Source: an uncultured delta proteobacterium
Lineage (GTDB): Bacteria > Myxococcota_A > Polyangia > Polyangiales > Ga0077539
Length of the DNA stretch: 55,697 nt
Reading direction: 5' to 3'
Assembly: GCA_903845045.1 (NCBI GenBank)
Contig: CAIMWA010000254.1
Location: forward strand, 1 to 55,697
The notes under the pieces are model-generated. The model was not told the DNA's origin. It saw only the letters and a program-made list of their open reading frames with translations, and searched no databases. Below, piece after piece: positions 37,829-46,828 of this stretch. Positions within the stretch are counted from its first letter, which is position 1. The number at the start of each line of letters is the position of its first letter. Made by a program: the position numbers and the translations under genes.

Positions 37829-39763
37829 ATGGCGTCCTCGGAGGTCCGGATCAACCTGTTCCAAGGGGACCGCCTCGCGTACCGCTTCTGCACGCCGGAC
37901 TGGCGGGCGTCGCGCGCGCAGGTTCCGTTGGCGGCGGTGCTGGCCCAGGTCGACGCCGTCGACGCGACGCGGTGCCAGCAGCTCGTGCTGGGCGAGGCGC
38001 CGCTCGACCACCCGGACCTCGACGCCGTGCTGGCGCGCTGCCGCGAGCGCGGTCTGCGCGGGCTGACGGTGGAGACCGACGGCCGTCCGCTGGCCCGGGA
38101 CGGGGTGCTCGAGGGGCTGCGCGCGCGTGGCGTGACGAAGGTCTTCGTGGTGTGCGGCGGCGCGCGGCGCAGCGTGCACGAGCAGACCATGATGGACGAG
38201 GGCTGCTACCTCGAGGCCATGGAGGGCCTGAAGCGCGCGGCGGCGAGCCCGCTGGATCTCTACGTCGTGGTGCCGGTGATCCGCTGGACCGTGCGCGACC
38301 TCGACCCGCTGCTGGAGTGGGCGCGGGGACTGCCGGGCGGGGTGAAGGGGTTCCTGCTGGCGCTGCCCGAGACCGGGCAGGTGGCGCCGCCGCTGCGCCG
38401 CGTGCTGCTGTCGTACGCCGAGCAGGCGAAGGCCGCCGCGCGGGTCTTCGACGAGTGCCGCCGGTGGAAGGTCGAGTGGGGCTTCACGACGCGCCGGGGC
38501 GTGCTCCCGTGCGCCGCGCAGGGCGCCCTCGACCGCTTCGGCGGGGTCTTCTTCGACCGGGTGACGTACCTCCGGCACGCGCAGGCCGAGACCTTCGTGC
38601 GCGTGGCCGCGTGCCACGGCTGCTCCATGAGCCAGTCGTGCCAGGGCGTCGAGGCCGCCTACGCCGAGGCCTTCGGGGTGCAGTCCCTCGCCCCGGTGCC
38701 CCTCGAGGTCTCCATGGACTGGAACCTCAAGCGCGCGAACACCCTCGAACGCCGGGATTTCAAGAACATCTCGGACTTCGACAACGACGCCGCGGACAAC
38801 GGCCGGTCGCTGATCCGCATCAACGGCCACTGCAACATGTCGTGCGCGTTCTGCTTCGTGGACCGCACCGTGCCGGACTTCGCCGCCGCCGACGTCCTCG
38901 CGCAGATCGAGCGCATCGCGCAGCGCGACCCGTCGCACCTGGTGCTCTCCGGCGGCGAGCCGACGCTGCACCCGGCGCTGCCGCGGTTCATCGCGCGGGG
39001 GCACGAGCTGGGGTTCCGCACCATCGAGATCCAGACCAACGGGGTGAAGGCGGCGGTGCCCGAGTACGCGAGCGCCCTCGTCGACGCCGGGCTCACGAAG
39101 GTGACGGTGTCGCTGCACAGCGTCGACCCCGAGCACTCGGACAAGATCACGCGGCTGCCCGAGGGCTTCCGCAAGACCCTCGCGGCGATGCACAACTTCC
39201 GGCGGCTGGGCGTGCTCACGCAGGTCGCGCACGTCATCACCAAGGACAACTTTCGCGAGCTGCCGCAGACGGTGCGGTTCCTGCGCGAGGAGTTCCCGGA
39301 GCGCGAGGGGCACCTCAGCATCTGCTTCGGCGTCGCGCAGCCCATCAGCGACCTCGTCTACAACTGGGTGATCCCGCGCTTCGACGAGATCGCGCCGTTC
39401 ATGCGCGAGGCGCTCGACTACTGCCTCGAGACGCGCGTGGGCTTCGGCGGCATGATCGGCCAGGGCGGCTACCCCCCGTGCATGCTCGGCGGCGACCTCC
39501 GGTACTACCGGGAGAACCTCCGGAACATCTACCGCAGCAGCGACTGGCAGGATCAGTTCCACAAGTCGCCGCGGTGCAGCGGGTGCAGCTTCGACCCGTA
39601 CTGCCTCGGGGTGCGGAAGCTCTACGTCGAGACCTACGGCGACGCCGAGCTCGTGCCCTTCACCGCGTCGCTCCCGCCGCCCCCCGATCGCCCCGCGGCG
39701 CCCGGGGCCGACCCGCAGCTGGTGACGATCCGCCGCAAGGGCGAGGCGTCGGTGCGGTCGTGA
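37829..39763 (+). CDS. Tandem rSAM-like protein with degenerate first domain and intact second rSAM
   Basis: First domain has YRFCTPDWRAS in place of CxxxCxxC but keeps CHGCSMSQSCQG; second has CNMSCAFCFVD, LSGGEPTLHPAL, QTNGV, CSGCSFDPYCLGV. Confidence 0.87.
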   Translation: MASSEVRINLFQGDRLAYRFCTPDWRASRAQVPLAAVLAQVDAVDATRCQQLVLGEAPLDHPDLDAVLARCRERGLRGLTVETDGRPLARDGVLEGLRARGVTKVFVVCGGARRSVHEQTMMDEGCYLEAMEGLKRAAASPLDLYVVVPVIRWTVRDLDPLLEWARGLPGGVKGFLLALPETGQVAPPLRRVLLSYAEQAKAAARVFDECRRWKVEWGFTTRRGVLPCAAQGALDRFGGVFFDRVTYLRHAQAETFVRVAACHGCSMSQSCQGVEAAYAEAFGVQSLAPVPLEVSMDWNLKRANTLERRDFKNISDFDNDAADNGRSLIRINGHCNMSCAFCFVDRTVPDFAAADVLAQIERIAQRDPSHLVLSGGEPTLHPALPRFIARGHELGFRTIEIQTNGVKAAVPEYASALVDAGLTKVTVSLHSVDPEHSDKITRLPEGFRKTLAAMHNFRRLGVLTQVAHVITKDNFRELPQTVRFLREEFPEREGHLSICFGVAQPISDLVYNWVIPRFDEIAPFMREALDYCLETRVGFGGMIGQGGYPPCMLGGDLRYYRENLRNIYRSSDWQDQFHKSPRCSGCSFDPYCLGVRKLYVETYGDAELVPFTASLPPPPDRPAAPGADPQLVTIRRKGEASVRS

Positions 39764-39791
39764 GGCCCCCGTCGCCGCGCGTCGCCGTGGC

Positions 39792-40982
39792 ATGAGCCCG
39801 TCGCCCCGCCCCGTCGAGGCCCTCGCCGCGGACCTCTTCGCCCCGCTGCTCCGCGCGCAGCCCGAGGGTTCGCGCTGGGTGGCGCTGAGCCACGACACCG
39901 AGCAGGGCCTGAACCTCACGCTCGCCGACGGCGACCGCGTGCTGCTCTTCGAGTTCGACGCCCGCGACGACGCCCGCGAGTGCTGGGCGCGCACGCGGCG
40001 CTTCAACGTGTGCGTGCGCCCGCGCTTCGGGAGCGCCGAGCTCACCGAGGCCGAGCGCCGCCTCGCGTCCGGCGTGCTCGCCGTGGTGCGCCAGCGCGAG
40101 CAGCGCCTCCCGCTCTGGGAGGAGCGCTCGCAAGCCTCGCGGCCCAGCGCCGTGCGCGAGGTGTCGGCGTCGCAGGTGCTGATCCCCGAGGGGCGCGGGC
40201 AGTATTACCTGAACCCGTATGCGGGCTGCATGATCGGGTGCCCGTTCTGCTACGTGGGCGACCGCGCGGACTTCTCCCGGGCGCTCGAGGGCCAGCCGAG
40301 GCTGCCGTGGGGGCGCTGGGTCGACGTGAAGGTCGACGCCCCGGAGGTGCTGCGCCGCGAGATCGGCCGCTTCGCGCCGGGGCCCGTGCGGCTGAGCCCG
40401 ATCCTCACGGACCCGTACCAGCCGCTGGAGCGCACCTACCGCGTGACCCGGCGGTGCCTCGAGGTGCTGCTGGAGCACGGGTTCTCGCCGGTGATCCTCA
40501 CGCGCGGCGCGCGCATCGTCGAGGACCTGCCGCTGCTCGCGCGCTTTCCGCGGGCGGCGGTGGGGCTCTCGATCCCGACGGACGACGACCGGGTGCGGGC
40601 GCGCTTCGAGCCCGGCGCGGACCCCATCGAGGAGCGCCTCGACGCCCTGGCGCGGCTGCGGGCGGCGGGGCTTCGCACCTTCGTCGCCGTGCAGCCCATG
40701 CTCCCGATGGACCCGGCGCGGCTGGTGGCGCTCACGGCGCCGCACGCGGGGGTGGTGCGCATCGACCGGATGTACGAGCTCGCGCGGGCGGCGGAGCTGT
40801 ACGAGGCCGCGGGGTGCCCCGAGGCCATGACCGACGCGTTCTTCGCCGAGACCGGGGCGGCGCTGCGGGCGGGCTACGCGGCGGCGGGCGTGCGCGTCGA
40901 CGACCTCGACGAGATGACCCCGCTGCTGGGCGACGGACGGGGGGCGGTGCTCCCTTGGCGACCGTCGGGGGCGGGCGCATGA
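39792..40982 (+). CDS. Radical SAM protein, spore-photoproduct-lyase-like subgroup, with N-terminal extra domain
   Basis: YYLNPYAGCMIGCPFCYVGDRADFS; LSPILTDPYQPLE; LTRGARIVEDL. Confidence 0.82.
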   Translation: MSPSPRPVEALAADLFAPLLRAQPEGSRWVALSHDTEQGLNLTLADGDRVLLFEFDARDDARECWARTRRFNVCVRPRFGSAELTEAERRLASGVLAVVRQREQRLPLWEERSQASRPSAVREVSASQVLIPEGRGQYYLNPYAGCMIGCPFCYVGDRADFSRALEGQPRLPWGRWVDVKVDAPEVLRREIGRFAPGPVRLSPILTDPYQPLERTYRVTRRCLEVLLEHGFSPVILTRGARIVEDLPLLARFPRAAVGLSIPTDDDRVRARFEPGADPIEERLDALARLRAAGLRTFVAVQPMLPMDPARLVALTAPHAGVVRIDRMYELARAAELYEAAGCPEAMTDAFFAETGAALRAGYAAAGVRVDDLDEMTPLLGDGRGAVLPWRPSGAGA

Positions 40983-41029
40983 TCCCGCGCGGCGCGGGAT
41001 TCCCCGCGAAGCACACGGAGAGACTACGC

Positions 41030-41974
41030 ATGAGCTTGGTGATGAGGTCCTGGACGGCGGTGGTGATGGCAGGGGCCCTCGCGGCCTGCGGATCGGGCTC
41101 GTCGACGGCGACGGATGCCGCGGTCGCGACCGACGTGACGTCTCCGACGGACACCGGGAGCACGACCCCGACGGACACCGGGGGCACGACGCCGACGGAT
41201 GCCGGGACCGCGACGGACACCGGGAGCACGACGCCGACGGATGCCGGGACCGCGACGGACACCGGGAGCACGACGCCGACGGATGCCGGGAGCATGACGG
41301 ACACCGGGAGCACGACGCCGACGGACACGGGCATCGCGCCCGGCGACGCCGCTCCCCCGAGCGACGCGGCGTCCGGTCCGCCTTCGGTGAGCGGCACCCT
41401 CACGGACAACGGCACGGCCATCGTGGGCGCGACGGTGGCGTTCGTCGGCGTGACGCCGCCGGTCACCACGACGACGTCGGCCACCGGCGACTGGACGCTG
41501 CCGGCGACGCCGGGGCAGTCGGTGTGGGTGCGCGCCACGGCTGCGGGCTATCGCACGGTGCAGCGGGGCCACACGGTGCCCGCGAGCGCCGTGACGAACT
41601 TCAACTTCGAGGTGGTGAGCGCGGCCAACGCGGCGCAGATGTTCATGCTCCTGGGCACGTCCGAGGACACCTCGAAGGGCATCCTCGTGGTGAACTTCAA
41701 CACGGCGGACACCGGCACCAACGCCCCGGGCTTCAGCGCGACGATCAGCACCACGAGCGGCAGGCCCGTCGCCATCGGCGGAGGCCGTCCGCAGGTGAGC
41801 AACATCAGCACCGGCGGCGACAACGCGCTGATCTTCACGAATGTCCCCCCGGGGTCCGTGACCGTGACCCCGGTGGCCGCGGCGGGCTTCACCTGCGCCC
41901 TGGCGCCCAACGCCATCGCCGCCCAGCGCGTCGAGGCGCAGGTGATGACGGTGGTGACCTTCCGCTGCCGCTGA
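41030..41974 (+). CDS. Lipoprotein with Thr/Asp/Gly-rich tandem repeat and carboxypeptidase-regulatory-like domain
   Basis: VVMAGALAACGSGSS lipobox; (ATDTGSTTPTDAGT)n; VSGTLTDNGTAIVGATVAFVGVTPPVTTTTSATGDWTL. Confidence 0.7.
   Translation: MSLVMRSWTAVVMAGALAACGSGSSTATDAAVATDVTSPTDTGSTTPTDTGGTTPTDAGTATDTGSTTPTDAGTATDTGSTTPTDAGSMTDTGSTTPTDTGIAPGDAAPPSDAASGPPSVSGTLTDNGTAIVGATVAFVGVTPPVTTTTSATGDWTLPATPGQSVWVRATAAGYRTVQRGHTVPASAVTNFNFEVVSAANAAQMFMLLGTSEDTSKGILVVNFNTADTGTNAPGFSATISTTSGRPVAIGGGRPQVSNISTGGDNALIFTNVPPGSVTVTPVAAAGFTCALAPNAIAAQRVEAQVMTVVTFRCR
41136..41337 (+). repeat. 42-bp imperfect tandem repeat encoding T-D-T-G-S-T-T-P-T-D-A-G-T-A
   Basis: Read from the DNA and translation; first unit shortened. 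Confidence 0.75.
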
Positions 41975-42024
41975 CGCCGGCGCGCCCCCGTCCCGGCGGC
42001 GGGGGAGTGCGCTACCCTTCCGGC

Positions 42025-43575
42025 GTGCTCGACGACGCCGGCAAGGCCTCGATGCTCCCGTTGCTCGACTGCAACGCGCGCTGCCCGTTCTGCTCGACGC
42101 GGGTCTACTCGGACCAGGGCGTGCACTCGCCGGGCGATTTCAAGCGCAACGAGCTTCGGCCCATCAAGCAGTACACGCAGACCTTCGAGGAGGTGCAGCA
42201 GCGGTACGACGAGATGCGCGCGCGGGGCATCGACCGCTTCACGCTGCAGGGCGGCGAGCCCACGCTGTGGGAGCCCCTCGCGGCGATCCTCGCGTACGGC
42301 TGGCAGGTCGGGGCGACGCAGCAGGTGATCGTCTCCAACGGCATCCGCTTTCGCGACGCGGCCTACGCGGAGCGCATCGTCGCCGCGGGGCCCTCGACCA
42401 TCGTGCTGAGCATCTTCGGCGGGCGCGCCGCGACGCACGACGGGTCCGTGGGCGTGCCGGGCGCCTTCGACGACGTCGAGGCGGGCTTCGCGCACCTTCT
42501 CGCGGCCACGAAGCGCCACGGCGGACGCACCTCGCTGATGGTGCAGATCTCGCTGCACGCGGAGAACCACCGCGAGCTGCCGGAGACCGTGCGGCACTGG
42601 CACGAGCGGGGCGCGCAGGATTTCAGCGTGCGGCTGCTGCGCGAGACGCTGAACATCACGCGGGGGCCGGACCGTTGGCTCTTCGACCTCGCGGAGCTGC
42701 GCGATCCGCTCGAGCGGACCCTCGACTACGTGCGGCCCCGCGGCGACATCCACCTTCGGTTCTCGGAGGTGCCGTACTGCCTGCTGTCGCCGTCGTACCT
42801 CGGCTTCGTGCTGCGCGACGTCGGCAGCAACCCGAACCTCTTCGCGCCGCACCGCGACGTCACCCGGCACTTCGACGCCGAGGTGCGCAGGCCCGAGAAG
42901 GAGCTCGCGCCGGAGTGCGCCGCATGCGACCTGCGGGGAGGCTGCGTGACCCTCGAGGACGCGCACCGTCCCCGCTTCACCGGGCGCCTCGCGTCGGTGC
43001 TGGTCGCCCCGCGGGTGCGGGAGCTCGCGGGGTGCACGGGCTCCGAGGCGCTGCACCTGCGCCCGTTCTTCGACCTCGGCGAGCGCCTCGCGTCCTTCGG
43101 CGTTCCGGCGGAGCACGCCGCCGGGCTCGCGACGGCGTACCGCACCGCGCTCCAGACCCTCGCCCCGCAGGAGGCCGCCGACGAGGTGCTCCCCGCCGCG
43201 GACCGCGCCGCGCTTCGGGCCCTCGCCGCGCGTCACCCGGGCGCGCACGCCGAGGTGGGCGTGGTGACCCTCACGGACCTGCACGCCCGCGGTCCGCTCT
43301 CCGGCGACCGGCGCGAGACGCTCGAGCGGCTGCAGCGATCGGCGCCGGCGGCGTGGGTCCGCACGCTGGCGTATCTGGAGCGGCAGGCCGAGTGCGTGCT
43401 GCGCGTGCGCGAGCTGATGGTGTTCGCGGACCGCCGCGAGCCCCCCGCGTCGGGAGCGCTCCGCGTCGTGCTCGTCGTCGACGACCACGTGCTCGATGCG
43501 CAGACGGCGGTGGCGATGGTGCGCACCCTGCTCGCCGACCCCGTCGCCGGCTCGTCTCCCGAAGCCGCGGTCTAG
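42025..43575 (+). CDS. Radical SAM protein with long C-terminal extension
   Basis: LLDCNARCPFCSTRVYS, LQGGEPTLWEPL, VSNGI, CAACDLRGGC; GTG start chosen at 42025. Confidence 0.87.
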   Translation: MLDDAGKASMLPLLDCNARCPFCSTRVYSDQGVHSPGDFKRNELRPIKQYTQTFEEVQQRYDEMRARGIDRFTLQGGEPTLWEPLAAILAYGWQVGATQQVIVSNGIRFRDAAYAERIVAAGPSTIVLSIFGGRAATHDGSVGVPGAFDDVEAGFAHLLAATKRHGGRTSLMVQISLHAENHRELPETVRHWHERGAQDFSVRLLRETLNITRGPDRWLFDLAELRDPLERTLDYVRPRGDIHLRFSEVPYCLLSPSYLGFVLRDVGSNPNLFAPHRDVTRHFDAEVRRPEKELAPECAACDLRGGCVTLEDAHRPRFTGRLASVLVAPRVRELAGCTGSEALHLRPFFDLGERLASFGVPAEHAAGLATAYRTALQTLAPQEAADEVLPAADRAALRALAARHPGAHAEVGVVTLTDLHARGPLSGDRRETLERLQRSAPAAWVRTLAYLERQAECVLRVRELMVFADRREPPASGALRVVLVVDDHVLDAQTAVAMVRTLLADPVAGSSPEAAV

Positions 43576-43979
43576 AACTTCGCGAAGGGCGAGACCGCGA
43601 GCCCCGTCTTCGCCGCGAGCGCCTTCATGAACGCCTCGTGGTCCTCGACGGAGATCCAGAGCTGCTGGGCCTCGACGACGGCGATGACGTGCGCCTTGAC
43701 GGGGGTCTTGAACGCGATGTTGACGACCCCGTCGGTGGAGCCGACGACGCCGACGCCGTGGTGCGCGAGCTTGACGCCGAGACCTCCCCACCAAGGCCAC
43801 TCCGACGGCGCCACGGAGGCCACCGCCGACAGCGGGATCACCTCGTGGAACCACCGTCCCATGGAGACCTCGAGCGTCGTCTCGCCGACCTCGACCCAGG
43901 ACGTCTCGGGGTTGACCCCGAAGGTGTGGAGCACCGGCTCGAGGAGAAAATTCTGGCTGATCTTGATGGGGAAACGCAT
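43572..43979 (-). CDS. Hypothetical small protein
   Basis: MRFPIKISQNFLLEPVLHTFGVNPETSWVEVGETTLEVSMGRWFHEVIPLSAVASV; intact ORF between two convincing genes. Confidence 0.6.
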   Translation of the reverse strand: MRFPIKISQNFLLEPVLHTFGVNPETSWVEVGETTLEVSMGRWFHEVIPLSAVASVAPSEWPWWGGLGVKLAHHGVGVVGSTDGVVNIAFKTPVKAHVIAVVEAQQLWISVEDHEAFMKALAAKTGLAVSPFAKF

Positions 43980-44013
43980 GGTTGCGAGAGCGAACACCCG
44001 CCGGGTGCCGCGG

Positions 44014-46785
44014 TCAACGGGCGGTCCTGGGATCCGCCGGGATCGACCGCTCCACGTCCCGCCTGCGCCGCCGCAGTCCGAGCAGCGCGACGAGCGCGAA
44101 GCCCCCGGGCATCCGAAGCCTGCCCCGCGTCGCACGGCATCCGCAGCCGCCGCTGTTCGCGCTGGCTCGTGCGGGGCTGCCCGCATCGCCCACATCGCTG
44201 AACGAGCCGGCATCGGGCGCATCGACGACCTCGGGCGCGTCGCCCGCGTCGCCGCCATCGGAGCCCGCATCGGACACGCTGGCGTCGAGGGTCACCGGGG
44301 TGCTCGTCACGAGCAGCGCCACCAGGGCGCCCGTCGGACGGTCGAGCGTCAACGGGCGGCTCCGCGTCGCGCCGCTGACGAGGTCGGTGATCGTTCCGTC
44401 GGCGGGGAGCGTCACGCGCACGCCCATGCGGGCCGTCATCGCGGTGTTCACCACCCCGTAGTAGGTGCCGTTGGCGGGCGTTCGGATCTCGCGCACCGCC
44501 ACCGCGGCATCGCTCGCGGCGCCGTCGAGGCGCGTGCTCGGCAGCGCCGGGAGCGCGAGGAACGCCGCGTTGAACGCACGCATCAGCTCGGGCGCCCCGC
44601 GGTTGAAGGAGTTCGACGCCAGGTAGCCCAGGTACGTCGGATCGCCCTGCGCCACCGCGCGGGCCTCGGCCAGCATGGTGTGGTCGCCGCCGCGGTCGAC
44701 GTCGGTGACGTAGTAGCCGAAGCGCCCGCTCATGGGCCAAGAGTTGTACGAGCCGCTGGCCTGATCGGCCGTCGCGTTGCCCGTTCCGTCGTCTTCGTTG
44801 AGCGGAAAGTGCCGGATCATCGCCATGCCGCTGGGACCTCGAAAGCGGTCGAGGAGCGCCGCGCTCGCGACGGAGAACTGCGGTCCGAAGGGCGCCGTGA
44901 GCAGCACGCCGTCGGTGCTGCGGTAGTGGTCCACGTCGGCGGGCGGCGCGCTGTGAAGCTCCTCGCCGGACCATGAATACCCTGCCTGCTCGAGGCCCTC
45001 GGCGGGGGTGAGCTCGGTGATCGCGCGGCCGAAGCGCCCGTCGGCGACGAAGTCGTCCCAGAGCACCGGCGGAAAGCGCCATTGCGTGACACCGGGTGCC
45101 GACGTGAAGGCGTTCCAGCCCGAGACGTCGTCGGTGGCCACGCGGTCCATGGTGAAGCGCGCGATGAGCCCTTCTTGATGGTACGGCGTGAAGAGGATCG
45201 TCGCGTCGGACACCCCGTTGCCGCGAAGGTGGTCACGCAGGGCCACGAGGAACGCGCGGCGCTTCGCGAACCACCAGTCGTAGTAGCGTCCGAGCAGCGC
45301 CGGGTCGCCGCGGAGGTCGGCGCGGGTGACGGCCGTCCCCCCGTTGGCCTCGGCGGCGAAGCGCGCCAGCGTCTCCGTGGCGAAGCTCATCGGGAGCTCG
45401 GTGAAGCGCGTGCGAAACCACGCCCCCAGGAAGTGCGCGCGGTCGCGAAAGCGGATCACCGTGGCGTCGAGCAGGGCGCGCGCGTCGTCGAGGGCGGCCG
45501 GGTCCGTCACGTCGGCGCAGGAGCCCTCGACCCACCAGAAGCCCGTGTACTGGTCGTGCTCCGAGAGCGGGTGGCAGTGGTGCTGGCGGCCGTAGGTGGG
45601 CAGCGAGCACGCCCGGCGCGTCACGCCCGCAGGCAGGTACTCGGTCTCGCAGCGGTAGCGCGCGTCGAGGGCCGCCGCGCAGAACGCGTTGCCCGCGGCG
45701 TCGGTGGAGGGGCAGTCCACCGGGCCCGGTGTCGAGTAACCCAGGGCGCCGGTGTATTCATAGTACGGGAGCACGTCGAGGCCCCAGTGCGTCGCGCGGT
45801 CGAGGGCCGACGCCCAGAGCGACGACAGCGCGGTGCTCGCGTACCAACGGTCGCCGCCGTGCGGAGCGCTGTCCCAGCCCTGGTTGTAGCCGAATTCGAG
45901 GAGGTCCTTGGCGAAGGTGTCGATGCCGAGAAAGCGCGCGAGGCGCATCTTGTAGTCGAGCCAGGTCACCGGGTCGGCGGTGGCGCGGGGGCACGTCGCC
46001 GGGGCGTTTCCGGCGAGGCACATGGCCGTGCCGTCGCCCATCTCCTCGCGCCAGAACGTGTGCCTTCGCGGAAGCCCCGAGGGCGGGTAGCGCACCGCCA
46101 GGTCGTACGTCGCCGGAGAAGGCACCTCGAAGAGACGGATGTGACCAAACGCCGCGCCGAGCTCCCGGGGATTGCCGCGCGCGCCGAACTGTCCGAGGGC
46201 CACCCAGAAGCCCGTGGAGGGGTCGTCGGGGCGGCGCAGGGTGTCCTCGCCGCGGGCGCCGGCGAGGGCCTGGAAGCGGTCGTGGAGATAGAAGAGAACC
46301 CGGTATTGCCGCCAGCGGTTCGAGGTCGGATAGCGCAGGCTCTCGGGGTTGGGATAGGCGTATTGCTCTCGGTAATCGCCGAGGGCGGTGCCCGTGGCGA
46401 CGGTGCGCGTCTGGTCGGCGCCGCGGTTCAGGATCGCGAGGGTGCGCGGTCCGTCGTCGGGGTAGTCGACGACGAGGAGGTAGGCGCGCCCGGCGACGAG
46501 GCCGCGGCCGGCGCCGACGCGGTAGGCGACGGTGCGCGCGCCGTCGAGGGAGGGCGCCAGCACCCGCGCGGGGCTTCCGAGGATCGTCTCGACGTGCGAC
46601 GCGCCGGCGGGGCCCTCGACGTGCTCGTGGGTGTCGGTGGCCGACGTCGGGTCGACGTCGTCGACGAGCGGGAGCATGCCGAAGGGCTCGCCCGCGGGGC
46701 CGAGGGGCTGTGCGCCCAGAGGCAGCGAGGCGAGCAGCAGCGAGGTGGCCAGGGCGCGTGCGGCGCGGTCTCGGACGAGGTTCAC
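44014..46785 (-). CDS. Secreted protein with MYXO-CTERM-like sorting tail
   Basis: Signal-peptide-like N-terminus; C-terminus GGCGCRATRGRLRMPGGFALVALLGLRRRRRDVERS. Confidence 0.75.
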   Translation of the reverse strand: MNLVRDRAARALATSLLLASLPLGAQPLGPAGEPFGMLPLVDDVDPTSATDTHEHVEGPAGASHVETILGSPARVLAPSLDGARTVAYRVGAGRGLVAGRAYLLVVDYPDDGPRTLAILNRGADQTRTVATGTALGDYREQYAYPNPESLRYPTSNRWRQYRVLFYLHDRFQALAGARGEDTLRRPDDPSTGFWVALGQFGARGNPRELGAAFGHIRLFEVPSPATYDLAVRYPPSGLPRRHTFWREEMGDGTAMCLAGNAPATCPRATADPVTWLDYKMRLARFLGIDTFAKDLLEFGYNQGWDSAPHGGDRWYASTALSSLWASALDRATHWGLDVLPYYEYTGALGYSTPGPVDCPSTDAAGNAFCAAALDARYRCETEYLPAGVTRRACSLPTYGRQHHCHPLSEHDQYTGFWWVEGSCADVTDPAALDDARALLDATVIRFRDRAHFLGAWFRTRFTELPMSFATETLARFAAEANGGTAVTRADLRGDPALLGRYYDWWFAKRRAFLVALRDHLRGNGVSDATILFTPYHQEGLIARFTMDRVATDDVSGWNAFTSAPGVTQWRFPPVLWDDFVADGRFGRAITELTPAEGLEQAGYSWSGEELHSAPPADVDHYRSTDGVLLTAPFGPQFSVASAALLDRFRGPSGMAMIRHFPLNEDDGTGNATADQASGSYNSWPMSGRFGYYVTDVDRGGDHTMLAEARAVAQGDPTYLGYLASNSFNRGAPELMRAFNAAFLALPALPSTRLDGAASDAAVAVREIRTPANGTYYGVVNTAMTARMGVRVTLPADGTITDLVSGATRSRPLTLDRPTGALVALLVTSTPVTLDASVSDAGSDGGDAGDAPEVVDAPDAGSFSDVGDAGSPARASANSGGCGCRATRGRLRMPGGFALVALLGLRRRRRDVERSIPADPRTAR

Positions 46786-46828
46786 CGAGGCACCGTACCG
46801 TCGGTGCTAGCATTCCGCGAAGCGCCCG

